From: a bacterium | Lineage (GTDB): Bacteria; Tectomicrobia; Entotheonellia; Entotheonellales; Entotheonellaceae | Direction of reading: 5' to 3' | DNA length: 5,460 nt | NCBI GenBank assembly: GCA_027294925.1 | Contig: JAPULM010000119.1 | Span: 1-5,460, forward strand | Shown: positions 1 through 5,460 of the stretch, one piece after another | Layout: each line of letters opens with the position of its first letter | Numbering within the stretch: position 1 is the stretch's first letter | Program-made: the position numbers and the translations under genes | The notes under the pieces: model-generated | Database searches by the model: none | Told to the model about the DNA's origin: nothing | What the model saw: the letters and a program-made list of their open reading frames with translations, nothing else

Positions 1-65
1 GCTAGTGCAGCACTGCTAAATGCCACCAGGCTCAGTGCTAGGGTTAGGATCATTGCTTTTTTCAT
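1..65 (-). CDS. Exported protein, N-terminal fragment (signal peptide), cut by window edge
   Basis: Only the start of this gene is in the window: 21 full codons plus two bases of the next, read on the minus strand from an ATG at 65-63. The visible residues form a classic Sec signal peptide: a basic start (MKKAM), a hydrophobic core (ILTLALSLVAF) and a small-residue end (SSAALA) that would suit signal peptidase I, with cleavage near the window edge. The start is fixed by a full AGGAGG ribosome binding site six bases upstream. The mature protein lies outside the window, so its function is unknown and it could be periplasmic, secreted or outer-membrane. It lies 163 bases downstream of the murJ-like gene on the same strand and has its own promoter-like elements, so it is probably transcribed separately. 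Confidence 0.8.
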   Translation of the reverse strand, partial: MKKAMILTLALSLVAFSSAAL

Positions 66-71
66 TAGGAA

Positions 72-77
72 CCTCCT
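72..77 (-). promoter_or_regulatory. Strong Shine-Dalgarno of the exported-protein gene
   Basis: AGGAGG on the minus strand, six bases (TTCCTA) before the ATG at 65-63. It is a full match to the anti-Shine-Dalgarno core and decides the start of the partial gene at the left edge. Confidence 0.8.
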
Positions 78-150
78 GTTTTAATCGGGTCTTTCTCGGC
101 TCTCCACGTCTCAAGCAGGCCGTCTAGATTTCCAAAAGCAAACCTGAATA

Positions 151-188
151 TCTATAGCAAGGCTATAGCGTCGTACAAGGTCTGTCAA
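151..188 (-). promoter_or_regulatory. Candidate sigma70-type promoter(s) of the exported-protein gene
   Basis: On the minus strand there is a perfect -35 TTGACA at 188-183. A TATAGC at 167-162 follows after a short 15-base spacer, and a TATAGA at 156-151 can pair with TTGTAC (178-173) over 16 bases. Either choice gives a leader of roughly 80-90 bases before the ATG at 65. The two -10-like elements sit in an 11-base direct repeat (CTATAGC, 4 bases, CTATAGC on the plus strand). The spacing is not ideal, so the exact start point is uncertain. The rest of the 163-base gap between this gene and the murJ-like gene shows no clear terminator hairpin or gene. Confidence 0.45.
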
Positions 189-228
189 GTTTGTTAAGTA
201 TTTGGACCCTCTTTTGTGTGGCGCAGTA

Positions 229-1572
229 TTAAGAGATGCGTGTGCCACGCAATATGCCGCAGCGTCGCTGAAAGAGGCTATATAGCATGATGGCGGAAAA
301 CAACAGGGTGATGGTGCGGGCAAGGGCGATGCCCCAGTGACTGAAAAATTGCATCAACACGAGATCCGCGATAACATTGATCAGTAGGGCGCCAAGACCG
401 ACCAGAGCAGGTGTGAAGGTGTCTTGTAGGGCGTAAAAGCTTCGGGTGATGAGGTGGACGCAGCCATACAATGGCAGTCCTGCGAGGTAGGCTCGCAGAG
501 CCTGTGCGACGCGTAGGGTATCGGCTGCCTGAAAATGGCCGTGTTCGTAAACCAGGCGGGTGATGGGCGCCGCTAGCAAGCCACCTAGTAGGGCGGCAGG
601 AATGGTAATCAGTAACATGAGGCGTAGGCCATATTGGGTTCGGTGGTGTAAGGTTCGAATCTCACCTTGATGGTACAAACTGGCGAGATCGGTCAACAGC
701 ACAGTTGATAGGGGGACGATGGCAAGACTTGCCGGCAACATAAATAGCAAAAACCCATAGTGGAGGGCGGAAGGTGCCCCTGTAAACAGCAGGGTTGCCA
801 GCGCACGATCAATAAACGCACCCAGAGGTGTGATGATGGTGCTTAAAAAGGCGCCAGGTGCTAAAGACGACATTTGCCGTAGGGCGCCTAGGCGAAGGCT
901 AGGCCGGTACCGTATGCCGTGCTGTGCGAGAAAAGGGAATTGCATGATCACTTGTGCAATGCCGCCGAGTGAGGCGCCGATGGCTAGGCTGATAATGCCC
1001 ATATATGGGCTCAGGAGAAGGGCAGCGCCAATGACCACGATATTAAAGATGACCCCGGCGTATTCCGGTGCGCCATAATGATCCAGGGCGTTCAGAGCAC
1101 CTTTACATACCGATAACAGCGCCTGCATGACTAACATAGGTAACATGAGGCGGAAGAGGAGGGTGGCAAGAGACTGGGTGTCAGGCGGTAAACCAGGGCC
1201 AGCCAGACGCATCAGGAGTGGTGCAGCAAGCGCTGCACCACCGGCAATCGCTAAGCCTAGCAGGCAGCAGAGGGTGAAAAGGCTGTTGAATAGGTCGTTT
1301 AAGGCTCGTCTATCATGGCGATAAGCCGTTAGGGTGGGCACCAACACGCTGCTAAGCGGGCCGCTTAATAACACCACCTGCAGAATGCTTGGCACATTGA
1401 AAGCGACGACAAAGGCATCCATCGCGGCAGTTGCGCCAAACAGCCAGGCCTGGATCGCGGCTCGTATATAGCCGAGAGGGCGGCTGATAAGCGTGGCGGC
1501 GACAATTGGCAAGCCGCGTTGCACCAGAGCGGGTAGAGGCCCTGAGAGAAGGCGCTGTATCCGCTCCCTCAC
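229..1572 (-). CDS. murJ: MurJ/MviN-family (MVF) membrane protein, divergent and short
   Basis: Polytopic inner-membrane protein of the mouse-virulence-factor family in the MOP flippase superfamily, whose best-known member MurJ flips lipid II for peptidoglycan synthesis. I choose the GTG start at 1572-1570 (447 aa): it overlaps the sufU stop as GTGA and has GAAGG six bases upstream. An ATG at 1632-1630 would give 467 aa, but it has no ribosome binding site and lies deep inside sufU. Family signatures are SRPLGYIR (residues 30-37; the two Arg match E. coli R18 and R24) and MDAFVVAFNVP (51-61; Asp52 matches D39). About 12 hydrophobic segments are visible, and the protein ends after the segment matching E. 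coli TM12, whereas E. coli MurJ has 511 residues and 14 helices. By hand alignment, E. coli R52, R53, E57, D269, R270 and E273 are replaced by uncharged residues. Family membership is secure; lipid II flipping is doubtful. It is the last gene of the rrf2-sufS-sufU operon. Confidence 0.85.
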   Translation of the reverse strand: MRERIQRLLSGPLPALVQRGLPIVAATLISRPLGYIRAAIQAWLFGATAAMDAFVVAFNVPSILQVVLLSGPLSSVLVPTLTAYRHDRRALNDLFNSLFTLCCLLGLAIAGGAALAAPLLMRLAGPGLPPDTQSLATLLFRLMLPMLVMQALLSVCKGALNALDHYGAPEYAGVIFNIVVIGAALLLSPYMGIISLAIGASLGGIAQVIMQFPFLAQHGIRYRPSLRLGALRQMSSLAPGAFLSTIITPLGAFIDRALATLLFTGAPSALHYGFLLFMLPASLAIVPLSTVLLTDLASLYHQGEIRTLHHRTQYGLRLMLLITIPAALLGGLLAAPITRLVYEHGHFQAADTLRVAQALRAYLAGLPLYGCVHLITRSFYALQDTFTPALVGLGALLINVIADLVLMQFFSHWGIALARTITLLFSAIMLYSLFQRRCGILRGTRIS

Positions 1573-1952
1573 TTCTGGCCTTCGTACATATGGATGGCTT
1601 TCTCCAGCGTTCGCAGGGGCAACATCGCACATTTGACTCGCATGGTGGTCAGTGGGATGCCAAGCAGGTCGAGAATGTCTTGCCGGCCCATCTGTTTAAC
1701 CTCAGCAAGACTTTTCCCTTCGACTTCTTCCATCAGCATGGAGGCTGAAGCCAGACTTATGACACAGCCTTTACCTTCGAAGCAGATCTGACTCAGATGA
1801 TTCTGGGTGTCAAGACGGGCCTGAATGCACACTTCATCGCCGCATAGCGGGTTGAGATCACGAAATTCCAGATCCGGGTCTTCGATACTGCCCTGATTAT
1901 AGGGATTTTCATAGTGATCGAGAATGTTTTCTTGATATAGATTAAAACTCAT
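1569..1952 (-). CDS. sufU: SufU-like Fe-S scaffold / sulfur acceptor for SufS
   Basis: A 127-residue cytoplasmic protein of the IscU/SufU (NifU N-terminal) family. SufU takes persulfide sulfur from SufS and delivers it to Fe-S assembly; in Bacillus it binds zinc. Ligand positions are intact: Cys37 and Asp39 (NPLCGDE), Cys63 (GKGCVIS, followed by the family stretch LASASML) and Cys108 (RVKCAML). Lys107 precedes the last cysteine where IscU has His, which is the SufU pattern. The spacing from Cys63 to Cys108 is 44 residues, close to IscU, whereas B. subtilis SufU carries roughly 16-20 extra residues here. Extra cysteines are Cys42 and Cys57. The ATG at 1952-1950 overlaps the sufS stop as ATGA, with a strong AGGAGG 11 bases upstream, so translation is probably coupled to sufS. 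Its stop overlaps the GTG of the next gene. Family assignment is sure; the split between SufU and IscU function is less so. Confidence 0.93.
   Translation of the reverse strand: MSFNLYQENILDHYENPYNQGSIEDPDLEFRDLNPLCGDEVCIQARLDTQNHLSQICFEGKGCVISLASASMLMEEVEGKSLAEVKQMGRQDILDLLGIPLTTMRVKCAMLPLRTLEKAIHMYEGQK
1579..1583 (-). promoter_or_regulatory. Shine-Dalgarno supporting the GTG start of the murJ-like gene
   Basis: GAAGG on the minus strand, within the last codons of sufU, six bases (CCAGAA) before the GTG at 1572-1570. The candidate ATG 60 bases further upstream has no comparable motif, so this site decides the start. Confidence 0.6.
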
Positions 1953-3202
1953 CGCCGTAAGATCCTCCTGGCTTCGCCAACGGCTTCAATCAGCATGTCG
2001 ACGTCATCAACCGTATTGTAGATATAAAAACTAGCTCGACTGGTGCCGTTAACGCCCAACACGCGCATCAGGGGCATCGCACAGTGGTGGCCACCGCGAA
2101 TCGCGATGCCTTGTTGATCTAGAATAGAGGCCATATCGTGTGGATGAATGCCTTCCAGATTAAACGAGATGACGCCGCCGCGCTCGTGCGCGGCGGGTCC
2201 GTAGATTTCTAAATCTTGCACCTGCTGCATCTGATCCATGGCGTAACTGACAAGCGTCTGCTGGTGATGGTGAATCGCATCCATACCTAAATTTTCTAAA
2301 TAGTCGACGGCGGCGCCGAGTCCAACACCCTGGGCTATGGGGCTGGTACCAGCCTCAAATTTCCAGGGTAGATCGTTCCAGGTGGCGCCCTCGAAGGTGA
2401 CTTCACGAATCATATCACCGCCGAACAAGAAGGGTTCCATTTGTTCAAGGATGGCGCGTTTGCCGTAAAGGCCGCCGATTCCCGTTGGCCCTAGCATTTT
2501 GTGGCCGGAAAAGGCAAAGAAATCGCAGTCTAACGCCCGCACATCAATGGCCATGTGTGGAATACTCTGAGCGCCATCCACACAGATTAGAGCGCCTTGC
2601 GCATGCGCCATCTGTCCCAGCTCATAAACCGGATTGACGGTACCTAGCACATTGGACACATGGGTTACCGAGACAAGTTTCGTGCGCGATCCAATCAGCT
2701 CAGCAGCATGCTCCATATCGAGTTTGCCTTGTGCATCGATACGGATATAGTGAACCGTTGCACCGGTGCGCTGGGCAATTTGTTGCCAGGGTACGATGTT
2801 ACTGTGGTGTTCCAGCTGAGTGGTTACAATTTCATCACCCGCCTGGAGGTTTGACAAGCCCCAGGCATAGGCTACGAGATTCAATGATTCCGTCGTGTTT
2901 TTGGTGAAGATGACTTCTTCAAAATCTGCCTTGATGAAGTGAGAGACACGTTCATGCGCATGTTCATAGGCCGCGGTGGCTTCTTCGCTCAAGGTATAGA
3001 CGCCGCGATGAATATTGGCGTAATTTGTCCTGTACAGGTGATTGACGGCTTCGATAACCGATAGCGGTTTTTGCGATGAAGCGCCACTGTCGAGATAGAC
3101 GAGCCGGTGCCCGTGGATTTTCCGACTCAGAATTGGAAAATCTCGGTGTATGGCGTCGATATCGAGCGTCGCCGATGGCTGCGTAGACGAAGCATGAGTC
3201 AT
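1949..3202 (-). CDS. sufS: SufS cysteine desulfurase (PLP-dependent, type II)
   Basis: Cytoplasmic class V aminotransferase-fold enzyme that converts L-cysteine to L-alanine and holds the sulfur as a persulfide for Fe-S cluster assembly. All key residues are visible in the 417-aa product: EHHSN with the PLP-stacking His (131-135), VDGAQS with Asp209 and Gln212, FSGHK with the Schiff-base Lys235, the active-site Cys374 in RGGHHC (369-374) and the substrate-binding Arg389 in GTSRAS. The RGGHHC context is of the SufS/CsdA type, not the IscS/NifS type. Length fits the family (about 406 in E. coli). I start at the ATG at 3202-3200, with AAAGGA nine bases upstream. A longer frame begins at 3301, but its 33 extra residues overlap the regulator gene and do not resemble the family. 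The gene follows the Rrf2 gene after 40 bases and overlaps sufU by 4, so SufU is its likely sulfur acceptor. Confidence 0.96.
   Translation of the reverse strand: MTHASSTQPSATLDIDAIHRDFPILSRKIHGHRLVYLDSGASSQKPLSVIEAVNHLYRTNYANIHRGVYTLSEEATAAYEHAHERVSHFIKADFEEVIFTKNTTESLNLVAYAWGLSNLQAGDEIVTTQLEHHSNIVPWQQIAQRTGATVHYIRIDAQGKLDMEHAAELIGSRTKLVSVTHVSNVLGTVNPVYELGQMAHAQGALICVDGAQSIPHMAIDVRALDCDFFAFSGHKMLGPTGIGGLYGKRAILEQMEPFLFGGDMIREVTFEGATWNDLPWKFEAGTSPIAQGVGLGAAVDYLENLGMDAIHHHQQTLVSYAMDQMQQVQDLEIYGPAAHERGGVISFNLEGIHPHDMASILDQQGIAIRGGHHCAMPLMRVLGVNGTSRASFYIYNTVDDVDMLIEAVGEARRILRR
1964..1969 (-). promoter_or_regulatory. Strong Shine-Dalgarno of sufU inside the sufS 3' end
   Basis: AGGAGG on the minus strand, embedded in the last codons of sufS, 11 bases before the sufU ATG. 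The spacing is slightly long but the match is full. It supports the ATGA-overlap start. Confidence 0.65.
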
Positions 3203-3242
3203 AAAGGGCTGTCCTTTAGAATAAACAGCACAGTGGATGGCG

Positions 3243-3701
3243 TTAATGAGACGGTAGCAAGGGATGTTCGAGCCACTGGATAACCTTGCTGCCGTCTTCA
3301 ACGCGCGTTACCAAACTGGCCAGGGTAAGGGTGCGAAGGGCCGCGATAATTCGGGCTTCCACCTCTTGAAATGCAGACCCGATAACGCAACGAGGGCCTG
3401 GTTCGCATTGCTGTTGCGTGCTGATGCACTGATACAGGAAGGTGGTGCCTTCGGTGGCCTCTACAACGTCCTTTAAGGTAATCTCTTGCATCGACATTGC
3501 GAGACGATAGCCACCTTTTATACCGCGGTACGAGGTGACTAAGCCATACCGGGCTAAAGTTTGAAAGACCTTGCGTAGCGAGGGCTCGGCAACGTGAATG
3601 GCACGTGCGACCTCCGGTAGCATCGTAATGGTCTCAGGTGGCCGGAGGGCAAGATATAGCAGGCCGTGAATGGCATACTCTGTGCTCAATTTAAAACGCA
3701 T
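3243..3701 (-). CDS. Rrf2-family transcriptional regulator with three-cysteine cluster motif (IscR/NsrR-like)
   Basis: A 152-residue DNA-binding protein of the Rrf2 family, which includes IscR, NsrR, RsrR and CymR. Residues 1-20 match the family start (MRFKLSTEYAIHGLLYLAL). A winged helix-turn-helix follows at about 27-70 (LPEVARAIHVAEPSLRKVFQTL), with the wing YRGIKGGYRLA (58-68). Three cysteines, Cys92, Cys99 and Cys105 (spacing X6 then X5), lie where IscR and NsrR bind their cluster (IscR 92, 98, 104). IscR's His107 is missing; Glu8 and His12 are present, at positions that RsrR uses as ligands. It is the first gene of the operon, so it very likely regulates sufS-sufU-murJ-like and itself, in response to Fe-S status, iron, redox stress or NO. 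The ATG at 3701-3699 has only a weak AGG five bases upstream. Which signal it senses cannot be told from sequence. Confidence 0.92.
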   Translation of the reverse strand: MRFKLSTEYAIHGLLYLALRPPETITMLPEVARAIHVAEPSLRKVFQTLARYGLVTSYRGIKGGYRLAMSMQEITLKDVVEATEGTTFLYQCISTQQQCEPGPRCVIGSAFQEVEARIIAALRTLTLASLVTRVEDGSKVIQWLEHPLLPSH

Positions 3702-3739
3702 AGATACCTAAACTAGAAAAAAGATTTCCACTTTTCCAA

Positions 3740-3769
3740 AGGGTACCTGACTGGCGTGGTACTTGTCAA
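3740..3769 (-). promoter_or_regulatory. Candidate promoter of the rrf2-sufS-sufU-murJ-like operon
   Basis: A perfect -35 TTGACA lies at 3769-3764 on the minus strand. The best -10 at normal spacing is poor: TACCCT at 3745-3740, 18 bases on. A strong -35 with a weak -10 would suit a regulated promoter. A perfect TATAAT also occurs on the minus strand at 3794-3789, but no good -35 stands 16-18 bases before it; it could be a second, farther start. Either would give a leader ahead of the ATG at 3701. Confidence 0.4.
3742..3765. repeat. Short direct repeat GGTAC(C/T)TG, possible regulator site
   Basis: GGTACCTG at 3742-3749 and GGTACTTG at 3758-3765 repeat with a 16-base period. They lie exactly in the spacer and edges of the candidate operon promoter, where an autoregulating Rrf2 protein would be expected to bind. 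Two 8-base matches can arise by chance, and Rrf2 sites are usually inverted, not direct, so this is a weak operator candidate. Confidence 0.25.
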
Positions 3770-3812
3770 TGATCAGGGCAAAAATTTGATTATAAATTTA
3801 TGCCTCCGTCCC

Positions 3813-3841
3813 TTGACTTTGCCAGAGGGTTTTTTTATCGT
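3813..3841 (+). promoter_or_regulatory. Candidate sigma70-type promoter of the NRDE/TANGO2 gene
   Basis: TTGACT at 3813-3818 and TATCGT at 3836-3841 are separated by exactly 17 bases. Each is a fair match to the -35 and -10 consensus. Transcription would start near 3848, leaving a leader of about 45 bases before the ATG at 3894. The -10 lies inside the loop of an inverted repeat (3825-3849). Confidence 0.5.
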
Positions 3842-3849
3842 CAACCCTC
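3825..3849. repeat. Inverted repeat GAGGGTT / AACCCTC spanning the -10 of the NRDE/TANGO2 promoter
   Basis: GAGGGTT at 3825-3831 and AACCCTC at 3843-3849 are perfect 7-base arms around an 11-base centre that includes the proposed -10 element. This could be an operator for a dimeric regulator. As RNA it could form a hairpin only in transcripts that begin further upstream. No T-tract follows the second arm on the plus strand, so it is not a typical terminator. Confidence 0.4.
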
Positions 3850-3893
3850 AAATTGACTCTGCTCAAGTAGAGAGTGCTATGGATGGAGTAGTT

Positions 3894-4637
3894 ATGTGCA
3901 TTTTAATGGTGATACACCAATGTGTGGAAGGCTATCCAATTGTTCTTGCAGCCAACCGGGACGAACATCACGACCGTCCGGCACAAGCGCCTGATGTACT
4001 ACAGCAAAGTCCGGTGATCTGGGGAGGGCGGGATGTGCGAGCTGGAGGGACATGGCTCGGGGTCAACGAGTATGGTTTGGTCGTTGGTCTGACAAATCGA
4101 CGCATGTATCCCGAGCAGGCGAATGATCCGAAGCGCCGCTCACGCGGGCTGCTGTGTCTTGATATTTTACAGCTTCGGTCGGCTGAGGCTGCTGCTGCCT
4201 TTTTAGACCGTGTGGCGATCGATCTCTATAATCCGTTTAATGTATTGACGTTGGATCGGGATAAAGCCTATTGGATTGCTTACGATGGTATGCCGCAAAT
4301 ACAGCGTTTGACGACCGGTTTGTATGTTTTGGCTAATGGCAATTTAGATGATGTGGAAACTATCCGTATCCGACGTGCACGTCATCTTTTGCAACGTACC
4401 GCGTATACGGACTTACAGACCCTGCTACCGTTTTTGGAGGAAGTGTGCCGGGATCACGAGCTTGGCGTGAAAGAGCGGGAAACAATCTGTATGCATCGCC
4501 CGCAAGACAATTATGGGACTGTGTCTTCAACAATTTTGGCGTTAAGTTCAGATTTGCGCCATAGCGTATATCGTTATGTTGATGGGTCGCCTTGCATGAA
4601 GCCATATGAGGCGTTTTCATTTCTTTTTCAGAATTGA
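3894..4637 (+). CDS. NRDE/TANGO2-family protein
   Basis: A 247-residue soluble protein of the NRDE (Transport and Golgi organization 2) family. The naming motif NRDE is at residues 21-24, followed by GGRDVRAGGTWLGVN (44-58), TNRR (67-70), SRG (83-85), NPFNVLTLD (113-121) and YGTVSSTILAL (207-217). Length matches bacterial members (about 250). I start at the ATG at 3894-3896: it has GGAG five bases upstream and gives the usual MC N-terminus, in which Cys2 would be exposed once Met is removed, as in N-terminal-nucleophile folds. The open frame continues back to 3756, but those 46 residues are not family-like and run through the promoter. The biochemical role is not settled; eukaryotic TANGO2 relatives have been linked to heme trafficking and lipid metabolism. 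It is transcribed away from the Fe-S operon across a shared 192-base region and converges on the rRNA operon. Confidence 0.92.
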   Translation: MCILMVIHQCVEGYPIVLAANRDEHHDRPAQAPDVLQQSPVIWGGRDVRAGGTWLGVNEYGLVVGLTNRRMYPEQANDPKRRSRGLLCLDILQLRSAEAAAAFLDRVAIDLYNPFNVLTLDRDKAYWIAYDGMPQIQRLTTGLYVLANGNLDDVETIRIRRARHLLQRTAYTDLQTLLPFLEEVCRDHELGVKERETICMHRPQDNYGTVSSTILALSSDLRHSVYRYVDGSPCMKPYEAFSFLFQN

Positions 4638-4712
4638 CACAGACGAGATAAATGGACAGGCAGGCGGTCGTGAGGTAGAAGAATCAGACAGAGTTGAAGA
4701 GGGGCGATAATG

Positions 4713-4746
4713 AAAAAAACCCGCAGCTTAAAGCTGCGGGTTTTTT
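4713..4746. terminator. Bidirectional intrinsic terminator shared by the NRDE/TANGO2 gene and the rRNA operon
   Basis: A perfect inverted repeat, CCCGCAGCTT (4720-4729) and AAGCTGCGGG (4731-4740), practical stem 8 GC-rich pairs with a TTAAA loop, is flanked by seven A on the left and six T on the right. Read on the plus strand it gives a hairpin plus U-tract 75 bases after the NRDE/TANGO2 stop. Read on the minus strand it gives the same just after the 5S 3' end. The symmetry fits a two-way terminator between converging units. The 4638-4712 stretch before it holds no recognisable gene. Confidence 0.93.
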
Positions 4747-4748
4747 AA

Positions 4749-4865
4749 TCCGGCAACGTCCTACTCTCCCACACAGTTACCCATGCAGTACCATCGGCGC
4801 TGAAGGGCTTAACTTCCGTGTTCGAAATGGGAACGGGTGTGACCCCTTCGCTAAAACCACCGGAA
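4749..4865 (-). rRNA. rrf: 5S ribosomal RNA
   Basis: The minus strand carries a complete 5S rRNA of about 117 nt. Conserved blocks are GGGGTCACACCCGTTCCCA, the loop GAACACGGAAGTTAAGC, GCGCCGATGGTACTG and GTGTGGGAGAGTAGG. Helix I closes with TCCGG (4864-4860) pairing with CCGGA (4753-4749), extended by T-G and G-T pairs, which sets both ends to within a base or two. It is the last gene of the rRNA operon, 66 bases after 23S, and ends two bases before the terminator T-tract. The type is not that of enteric gammaproteobacteria. Confidence 0.96.
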
Positions 4866-4931
4866 ACAAATGGCAAAAAAACAGACTATTTATGACAACT
4901 GCATAGTGCTAAAACAACGTAGAGTGAAAAG
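4866..4931 (-). other. 23S-5S internal spacer
   Basis: An AT-rich 66-base spacer between 23S and 5S. No tRNA can be seen: there is no T-loop GGTTCGAATCC-like motif and it is too short to hold one with processing ends. It probably includes the pairing partner of the 23S processing stem, but the other half lies outside the window. Confidence 0.7.

Positions 4932-5460
<529 letters not shown>

Noticed and set aside
111..323. Minus-strand 70-codon open frame spanning the end of the murJ-like gene and the non-coding gap
   Set aside because: It lies in another frame over the end of the murJ-like gene and through a promoter region, has no family features and a Cys/Pro/Ser-rich composition typical of chance frames.
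1573..1632. Upstream ATG start for the murJ-like gene (20 extra residues)
   Set aside because: No Shine-Dalgarno is present and it needs a 64-base overlap with sufU. The GTG at 1572 has GAAGG at good spacing and a GTGA overlap.
3203..3301. Upstream ATG start for sufS (33 extra residues)
   Set aside because: It overlaps the end of the Rrf2 gene and the added residues do not resemble SufS. The ATG at 3202 has AAAGGA upstream and gives the normal length.
3756..3893. Longer N-terminus for the NRDE/TANGO2 protein
   Set aside because: The 46 extra residues cross the promoter and inverted repeat, and would hide the conserved Met-Cys start.
4694..4906. Plus-strand 70-codon open frame
   Set aside because: It runs through the terminator and antisense to 5S rRNA, so it is not a gene.
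4866..4931. Possible tRNA between 23S and 5S
   Set aside because: Only 66 AT-rich bases, with no cloverleaf arms or T-loop motif.

Overview
This is a bacterial chromosomal window containing a compact iron-sulfur (Fe-S) gene cluster and the end of a ribosomal RNA operon. The phylum cannot be fixed from the sequence. The 5S rRNA is about 117 nt, with GAACACGGAAGTTAAGC in its middle and GGTAACTGTGTGGGAGAGTAGG near its 3' end. That is unlike the enteric 5S and closer to Firmicutes, deltaproteobacteria, Acidobacteria or Nitrospirae-type 5S. The scaffold gene is closer to SufU of Gram-positive bacteria than to proteobacterial IscU. Base composition looks close to balanced.

Layout, left to right. 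(1) The left edge holds the first 21 codons of a minus-strand gene for an exported protein (signal peptide, strong ribosome binding site), preceded by about 160 nt of non-coding DNA with promoter-like elements. (2) From about 3701 down to 229 a tight minus-strand operon reads: Rrf2-family regulator with three cysteines, SufS cysteine desulfurase, SufU-like scaffold or sulfur acceptor, then a MurJ/MviN-family membrane protein. The sufS/sufU and sufU/murJ-like junctions are both 4-nt start/stop overlaps (ATGA and GTGA). (3) A 192-nt divergent promoter region (3702-3893) separates the operon from a plus-strand NRDE/TANGO2-family gene (3894-4637). (4) A perfect hairpin with A and T tracts (4713-4746) lies between that gene and the 3' end of an rRNA operon on the minus strand (5S, a 66-nt spacer without a tRNA, and the last roughly 530 nt of 23S running off the right edge). 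It can serve as a terminator for both converging units.

How the genes may work together: SufS removes sulfur from cysteine and passes it to SufU for Fe-S assembly. The Rrf2 protein probably senses Fe-S status or redox stress and controls its own operon, perhaps also the divergent NRDE/TANGO2 gene, whose eukaryotic relatives have been linked to heme trafficking. No sufB, sufC or sufD is present in the window. The membrane protein is the odd member: it belongs to the lipid II flippase family, but by hand alignment it lacks several charged residues needed by E. coli MurJ and ends before the last two helices.
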